DNA of 64,000 nucleotides from Terriglobia bacterium (GTDB lineage Bacteria > Acidobacteriota > Terriglobia > Bryobacterales > Bryobacteraceae). Position numbers and translations under genes: made by a program. Under the pieces are notes generated by a model that ran no database searches, was not told the origin of the DNA, and saw only the letters and a program-made list of their open reading frames with translations. The first letter of the stretch is position 1. Every line of letters begins with the position of its first letter. Positions 59,712 to 64,000 of the stretch are shown here, piece after piece. The DNA is taken from assembly GCA_020073305.1 (NCBI GenBank), contig JAIQFK010000004.1, positions 248,001 through 312,000 of the forward strand, in the 5' to 3' direction.

Positions 59712-60143
59712 ATGAGGGTGCGTCTGTTTCATATCCTTCTGCTCGCAGTGTTTGCCTCGGCTTGTTTTGCCGATTCGCCGAAGGGCGTTGACACGCCCGC
59801 GACCACCGTTCGCGGCAAGCTGATCCAGCGCGAAAATCAGACTCCCGCCATCGAATCGGCAGATCATAGGTTGATCGTGCTTGAAGGCGACGGATCGACG
59901 GAGCATGTGCTGCACGACAAGCGTCTTGCCGGGGTGGATCTGGAAGCGAAGGGCCACCTCACTGCGGCGGATCATTTTCAAGTAGATGCGTTTTATACCC
60001 AGGCGCTCCACGTCATCAAAGACGGCAAGCGTTTTCGCATCACCTATTGGTGCGACGTCTGCTCCATCCGCCAGTATGAACCTGGCCCGTGCTGGTGCTG
60101 CCAGCGCGAGACGGCGCTCGCTTTGAAACCCGAAGACGAATGA
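59712..60143 (+). CDS. Secreted cysteine-rich protein of unknown function
   Basis: 143 residues with a signal peptide (VRLFHILLLAVFASACFA). The mature part holds a beta-rich domain and, near the C-terminus, WCDVCSIRQYEPGPCWCCQR: a Cys-x2-Cys plus Cys-x-Cys-Cys arrangement that could bind zinc or a haem-like cofactor. Not recognised as a named family. The stop overlaps the aldose epimerase start by 4 bases (ATGA), implying cotranscription; divergent from lutA. Confidence 0.7.
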   Translation: MRVRLFHILLLAVFASACFADSPKGVDTPATTVRGKLIQRENQTPAIESADHRLIVLEGDGSTEHVLHDKRLAGVDLEAKGHLTAADHFQVDAFYTQALHVIKDGKRFRITYWCDVCSIRQYEPGPCWCCQRETALALKPEDE

Positions 60144-61171
60144 AGCGTCTGGCCTGGGCGCTGGTCCTCCCCATCATGACTGAAGCCGCCAATTACTCCA
60201 CCGGGAAAGCAGTGATCGACGGCTTCGAGATCGTTCAGCTCGCCGATCGTGCGCGCGGAATCGAAGTCTCCATTGTGCCGTCCATCGGGAACATCGCCTA
60301 TGCGATGTCGGTGCATGGAAAGAACATTTTGTGGTTTCCCTTCAAGAGCCTGCCCGAGATGAAAGCCAAGCCGGTGCTGTGCGGCGTGCCGTTTCTCGCG
60401 CCATGGGCCAACCGCTTCGATCAGGACGCATTTTACGCCAATGGCAGGAAATACCTGCTGAATCCGGCGTTGGGCAACCTGCGGCGAGATCCGAATCAAC
60501 ATCCGATTCACGGGTTGCTCTTGTTCTCGCCATATTGGAAGGTGACGAAGATCGAGGCGGACGGCGAGTCGGCGCGTGTGACCAGCCGTCTCGAATTCTG
60601 GCGCTATCCGGATCTCATGGCGCAGTTTCCCTTCGCGCACTCCATCGAGATGACGTACCGGCTTGCAGGCGGCGCGCTCGAAGTGGAAACCGCACTCGAA
60701 AATGAATCGAGCGAGCCCATGCCCGTCGCGGTGGGCTACCATCCTTACTTTCAGGTGCCGGATACCGCGCGCGAGCAGTGGAACGTACATGTGGCGGCGC
60801 GTGAGCACGTCGAACTCCTCCCCAATTTGACGCCGACCGGCGCGCGCAATGCGGTGACGCTGCCCGATCCTGCCCCTCTGGCCACGACGCCTCTTGACGA
60901 CGTCTTCACGAACCTGGTTCGCGGCAAAGACGAGCGCGCCGAGTTTTGGGTTGAGGCCGGCGGTCGCAAAATTTCCGTGATCTACGGCCCGAAATACACG
61001 GTTGCGATCGTCTACGCACCGCCCGGGAAAGACTTCATCTGCTTCGAACCCATGTCGGCCATCACGAACGCGTTCAATCTGGCACATACGGGAGTTTACA
61101 AGGAACTGCAGAGCATTCCGCCGGGCGGCACGTGGCGGGAGAGTTTCTGGATTGTGCCGGGAGGATTTTAG
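60140..61171 (+). CDS. Aldose 1-epimerase family protein
   Basis: 343 residues from MKRLAWALVLPIMTEAANYS, possibly with a short signal peptide. Beta-sandwich epimerase fold: GVPFLAPWANRF, HPIHGLLLFSPYWKV with the catalytic His, VAVGYHPYFQVPD (second His), and a late ICFEPMSAITNAFN with the catalytic Glu. It equilibrates alpha and beta sugar anomers or related phosphosugars. Overlaps the upstream cysteine-rich gene; convergent with the nucleotidyltransferase (4-base overlap). Confidence 0.88.
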   Translation: MKRLAWALVLPIMTEAANYSTGKAVIDGFEIVQLADRARGIEVSIVPSIGNIAYAMSVHGKNILWFPFKSLPEMKAKPVLCGVPFLAPWANRFDQDAFYANGRKYLLNPALGNLRRDPNQHPIHGLLLFSPYWKVTKIEADGESARVTSRLEFWRYPDLMAQFPFAHSIEMTYRLAGGALEVETALENESSEPMPVAVGYHPYFQVPDTAREQWNVHVAAREHVELLPNLTPTGARNAVTLPDPAPLATTPLDDVFTNLVRGKDERAEFWVEAGGRKISVIYGPKYTVAIVYAPPGKDFICFEPMSAITNAFNLAHTGVYKELQSIPPGGTWRESFWIVPGGF

Positions 61172-61731
61172 TCAGAGGCGCGGACTTCGGCGAGACGCTG
61201 TCGCAGCGGTTCCGAGAGCCCGGCTTCGATTTCCGGAGTGATCAGGCCGACGCCGTCGAGATCCTGGATATGGACCTTGTCCTTGAGGCGGAAGCTGGTG
61301 AGTTTCATGCGGACAAGGTCGGCAACAGGGGCGACGAGCAAGCCGTGAATTGTGGGCGCCCCGGAAAATCCTGGGACCGGTTCCGTATATTCGGGACGCA
61401 CCTTCTCCCGAACACAGACAAGATGCACGGCTCGTCGTGCGGTTGGCCGCTCGGCATCGACCAGCATGTCGACGCCTGCGGCATGGCGGAATTCCAAGCC
61501 AAACGGCCTGACAATCTGGGCTATTTTTTCTATGTCGGCGCGACTAACCGCAGCGTCGATGTCCCGTGTTAGACGCGCTGCGATCGGATCAACCTCGTTG
61601 ATATGCAGATATACGGCTAGCCCACCGATGATTCGATATTCGATGCCGGCATTGGACAATGCCGCTGCAAAACGGCTCGCCAACTCTATCAGCTCACCCA
61701 CGTGTTTTTCATAGTGCGCGTTGATCAACAC
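61168..61731 (-). CDS. Nucleotidyltransferase-fold protein (AbiEii/DUF6036-like)
   Basis: 187 residues. IEYRIIGGLAVYLHINEVD and RLTRDIDAAVS give the GG-x-D/E-x-D-type nucleotidyltransferase core; GLLVAPVADLVRMKLTSFRL follows, typical of the AbiEii-like/DUF6036 group. These occur as toxins of toxin-antitoxin pairs or as metabolic enzymes. No small antitoxin-like gene precedes it; instead a P-loop kinase gene ends 5 bases upstream on the same strand. Function unknown. Confidence 0.75.
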   Translation of the reverse strand: MLINAHYEKHVGELIELASRFAAALSNAGIEYRIIGGLAVYLHINEVDPIAARLTRDIDAAVSRADIEKIAQIVRPFGLEFRHAAGVDMLVDAERPTARRAVHLVCVREKVRPEYTEPVPGFSGAPTIHGLLVAPVADLVRMKLTSFRLKDKVHIQDLDGVGLITPEIEAGLSEPLRQRLAEVRASD

Positions 61732-61736
61732 TTGTC

Positions 61737-62201
61737 TCAGTATCTCACCACCGTCACCCGGCTGAACCCTTCCTCGACCGCCGGCGGCACGAGCTTTGCA
61801 GCCATCGCCCGCACCGCTTCCTCGGGCACGACGCGCGAGCGGCCGCGGTTGCGTTCCATGCAGACCTCTATCGGAACATCAAAAAAAATGGCTTCCACTT
61901 CGCACCCGTAACTGCGAGCAATGCGAATGTAGGGTTGGCGCTCTTCGGGCGTCAGATGTGTGGCGTCCACGTACGTCACCGGGCGCCCGACCGCCAGGCG
62001 GTGCCGCAACAGATAGCGGATGGAGTTGAACACGCGCGCGTGGATGGTTTGGTCCGTGGCGTCATCGGCCAGCAACTGGCGGATGGCGTCCGAGGAAAGC
62101 GGCGTGACGCCCAGCCGCTCGAGGTAAGTGGATTTGCCCGAGCCAGGCAGTCCGACCAAGACCACGATGCGCTGCGGCTCAGACGAGGTATCGTTCGGCA
62201 T
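61737..62201 (-). CDS. P-loop ATP-binding kinase, zeta-toxin/polynucleotide-kinase-like
   Basis: 154 residues. Walker A LVGLPGSGKSTYLERLG (about 15-31), an acidic VTYVDATHLTPEERQPYIRI typical of T4-PNK/zeta-like small-molecule kinases, and the Arg-rich CMERNRGRSRVVPEEAV lid. It would phosphorylate a nucleic acid end, nucleotide or small metabolite. Its start overlaps the acyl-CoA dehydrogenase C-terminus by 23 bases and its stop lies 5 bases from the nucleotidyltransferase start, so all three are one transcription unit. Confidence 0.82.
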   Translation of the reverse strand: MPNDTSSEPQRIVVLVGLPGSGKSTYLERLGVTPLSSDAIRQLLADDATDQTIHARVFNSIRYLLRHRLAVGRPVTYVDATHLTPEERQPYIRIARSYGCEVEAIFFDVPIEVCMERNRGRSRVVPEEAVRAMAAKLVPPAVEEGFSRVTVVRY

Positions 62202-63966
62202 CGAGCAGCCGGCCGGCGATCTTGCGTCGCAGTTCGATCGCGTTCACCGGCTCGTATTTCGCGAAGCGGCGCAGCACGGCGAGATTCGCCCGCAGGTTGT
62301 CGCCTTCCGAGCATGCCGCCAGCACCGTGCGCGCCGTGGCCTCGATATGCGCCATGGCGTCGCGCAACAGCACCGCACACATGTCCGCCGCCTGTGCGCC
62401 TTTTCCCCCAGCCCGTAGTTTCCGCGTGCGCAACAGCGCGGATTCCGCCGCGAACACATCCATGATGACGTCGGTGATGCCCGCCAGCACTTCCTGCTGC
62501 TTATCGAGTTCCGCCAGGTATTTCTGGTACGCCACTCCCATCAGGAGCAGCGCTATTTTCTTGGCGTTGCGCACGAGCCTGGTTTCTTCCACGAAGGGTC
62601 CGTCGATTGCGCCGTTCGAGAGGCTCGGGCCGCCCAGCACTTCGGCCAGGACTCCCTGCGCGGCCTTCACCAGGCCAAGCTGCCCGCGCGCGGCGCGCTT
62701 GAACAGCATGCCGGTCACCAGCATCCGGTTGATCTCATTGGTGCCCTCGAAAATACGGTTGATGCGCGAATCACGGTATGCGCGTTCGACGGCGTAATCC
62801 TGGTGATAACCGTAGCCGCCGTGGATTTGCACGCCCTCGTCCACGACGTAATCGAGCACCTCGGACGCATAGACCTTGATGATGGAGCACTCGGCCGCAT
62901 ATTCCTCCACGGCCTTCAACATGGTTTCCGAAGCGTTCGACTGGTTCCAGGAAAAACCTTCGAGCTGCGATTCGATCTGGCCGGTCACGCGGTAGGTCAT
63001 GCTCTCGGCTGCATAGATGCGGATCGCCATCTCGGCCAGCTTGTGCTGGATCATGCCGAATTGCGAGATCGTGGTCCCGAACGCCTTGCGTTCCTTGGCG
63101 TACTTGATGCAAACGGCGAGCACGTTTTTCGACCCGCCCACCGCAGCGGGTCCCAGCTTGAGACGGCCGATGTTCAGAATGTTGAACGCGATGATGTGCC
63201 CGCGGCCGATCTCGCCGAGCACGTTCTCCACAGGGACATGGACATTCTCAAAGTAGACCGCGGTAGTGGAACTGCCCTTGATGCCCATCTTCTTTTCTTC
63301 GTGGCCGGAACTCACGCCGGGATACGCGCGCTCCACCAGAAACGCCGTGAACTTCTCACCGCCAACTTTGGCAAACACCGTGAACAGATCGGCCGAACCG
63401 CCGTTGGTGATCCACATCTTCTGGCCATTGAGGATGTAGTGCCGGCCATCGGGACTCAGGTCCGCACGGGTTTTGGCGGCGAGCGCATCCGATCCCGCAT
63501 GGGGTTCGGTCAAGGCATAGGCGGCCAAAAGCTCGGCCTTGGCCAGCCTCGGCAGGTAGCGCTGCTTCTGCTCTTCAGTGCCGAAGTAAAGGATGGGCAG
63601 CGTGCCAATGCCGGTGTGCGCTCCGTGCCAACCGGAGTACGAACCGTCGCGCGAGATCTGCTCCGCAACCACCATGGCTGAGACCAGGTCCATTTCCAGG
63701 CCGCCGAATTTTTCGGGAATCACGATGGCTGTCAAGCCGATTTCCGCCGCCTTGCGCAGGATGGAAAGCGCCACGCCGGGCTTGTGCTCGAGGATGTCAC
63801 CGAGATTGGGCTCGACTTCCTTGCGCCAGAACTCGTCCGCGGTGCGTGCGATGTCGCGGTGCTCGTTGGTCAAATCCTCTGGAGTGAAAATCTCCTCCGG
63901 CGCCCGGTCTTCGATGAGAAATGCGCCGCCTTTGGTTTTGGGGAGTGTGGCTGCCGCTGTGGCCAT
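62179..63966 (-). CDS. Acyl-CoA dehydrogenase, long form
   Basis: 595 residues, longer than the usual 380 because of a C-terminal extension (about 430-595), as in very-long-chain enzymes. FAD-dependent alpha-beta dehydrogenation of fatty acyl-CoA. Seen: MWITNGGSADLFTVFAK, ALTEPHAGSDA, KMGIKGSSTTAVYFENV, IHGGYGYHQDY and SRINRIFEGTNEINRM with the catalytic Glu (FEGTNEI). GAAAGGA lies about 9 bases before the ATG, and 34 bases remain to the window edge. The N-terminal 20 residues are basic and may be flexible. Confidence 0.93.
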   Translation of the reverse strand: MATAAATLPKTKGGAFLIEDRAPEEIFTPEDLTNEHRDIARTADEFWRKEVEPNLGDILEHKPGVALSILRKAAEIGLTAIVIPEKFGGLEMDLVSAMVVAEQISRDGSYSGWHGAHTGIGTLPILYFGTEEQKQRYLPRLAKAELLAAYALTEPHAGSDALAAKTRADLSPDGRHYILNGQKMWITNGGSADLFTVFAKVGGEKFTAFLVERAYPGVSSGHEEKKMGIKGSSTTAVYFENVHVPVENVLGEIGRGHIIAFNILNIGRLKLGPAAVGGSKNVLAVCIKYAKERKAFGTTISQFGMIQHKLAEMAIRIYAAESMTYRVTGQIESQLEGFSWNQSNASETMLKAVEEYAAECSIIKVYASEVLDYVVDEGVQIHGGYGYHQDYAVERAYRDSRINRIFEGTNEINRMLVTGMLFKRAARGQLGLVKAAQGVLAEVLGGPSLSNGAIDGPFVEETRLVRNAKKIALLLMGVAYQKYLAELDKQQEVLAGITDVIMDVFAAESALLRTRKLRAGGKGAQAADMCAVLLRDAMAHIEATARTVLAACSEGDNLRANLAVLRRFAKYEPVNAIELRRKIAGRLLDAERYLV

Positions 63967-64000
63967 ACGTTAGATCCTTTCGAAAATTCCGGCGGCACCC

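Noticed and set aside
59655-60011. 119-codon extension of lutA
   Set aside because: Antisense to the secreted Cys-rich gene; family similarity begins at MPARVSLF.
1-64000. CRISPR arrays, insertion sequences, tRNA genes, prophage
   Set aside because: No spaced direct repeats, transposase, integrase, cloverleaf or phage structural genes were recognised on reading both strands.

Overview
The window is a GC-rich, gene-dense stretch of a bacterial chromosome. Its gene content points to an acidobacterium of the Bryobacterales/Solibacter type. The pointers are a VWFA-related secreted protein of the acidobacterial kind (36455..37525), a tmRNA whose tag ends NTQFAYAA, many Tat-signal enzymes of the Gfo/Idh, PIG-L, enolase-superfamily, neutral-ceramidase and phytanoyl-dioxygenase families, and a TonB protein with a long glycine-rich linker. 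I see no tRNA, rRNA, CRISPR array, insertion sequence, integrase or phage module. This is inference from families; no marker gene was compared.

Layout. 1-6 kb: the start of a Clp N-domain gene at the left edge, a phosphofructokinase with PPi-type residues, an M28 peptidase, a ceramidase-like protein, a TIM-barrel isomerase and a Tat-exported enolase-superfamily enzyme. 6-15 kb: an SPFH/band-7 protein, two tandem paralogous APC permeases with cytosolic Usp-like tails, a GMC oxidoreductase with its Tat-tagged small subunit, and an NTF2-like protein. 15.3-15.6 kb: ssrA (tmRNA). 15.6-18 kb: a sulfotransferase carrying a Wzt-C-like domain, and an acetyltransferase. 17.8-21.3 kb: a polyamine locus (agmatine deiminase divergent from a deoxyhypusine-synthase-like gene and an ornithine-decarboxylase-like gene). 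21.3-26.3 kb: phosphoesterase, FkbM methyltransferase and a reverse trans-sulfuration pair (CBS and cystathionine gamma-lyase/synthase). 26.3-34.1 kb: a lysozyme-like protein with a SHOCT/proline-rich membrane protein, a PhyH dioxygenase, a three-gene secreted-enzyme operon (SelA-like PLP enzyme, PIG-L deacetylase, lectin-like protein), and a Gfo/Idh oxidoreductase. 34.2-37.5 kb: moeA-moaC-mogA and the VWFA protein. 37.5-42.9 kb: small uncharacterised genes, a two-component system whose kinase is frameshifted, a holin-like membrane protein and a Pal/OmpA lipoprotein. 43-54.3 kb: a CDF transporter, then a ten-gene minus-strand glycan operon read from 54289 down to 43917. 54.3-61.2 kb: cupin, TonB protein, HD protein, lutABC-type lactate/LUD operon and aldose epimerase. 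61.2-64 kb: a nucleotidyltransferase, a P-loop kinase and an acyl-CoA dehydrogenase.

How genes work together. Many neighbours overlap by 1-4 bases (TAATG, ATGA, GTGA, TTGA), so several blocks are clear operons: moeA/moaC/mogA, the SelA-like/PIG-L pair, the glycan operon and lutBC. The glycan operon makes a dTDP-hexose (rfbA, rfbC, rfbB), carries four glycosyltransferases (one fused to a methyltransferase) and an ABC-2 permease that has a beta-sandwich domain on its own N-terminus. Neither an ABC ATPase nor rfbD is present in the window.

The observations I rate highest are the permease/sulfotransferase domain rearrangements, the Tat-exported PLP enzyme operon, the deoxyhypusine-synthase-like polyamine locus, the SHOCT/proline-rich membrane protein next to a muramidase-like gene, and the single-base frameshift in the histidine kinase. 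I did not find a clear-cut new defence or mobile system.
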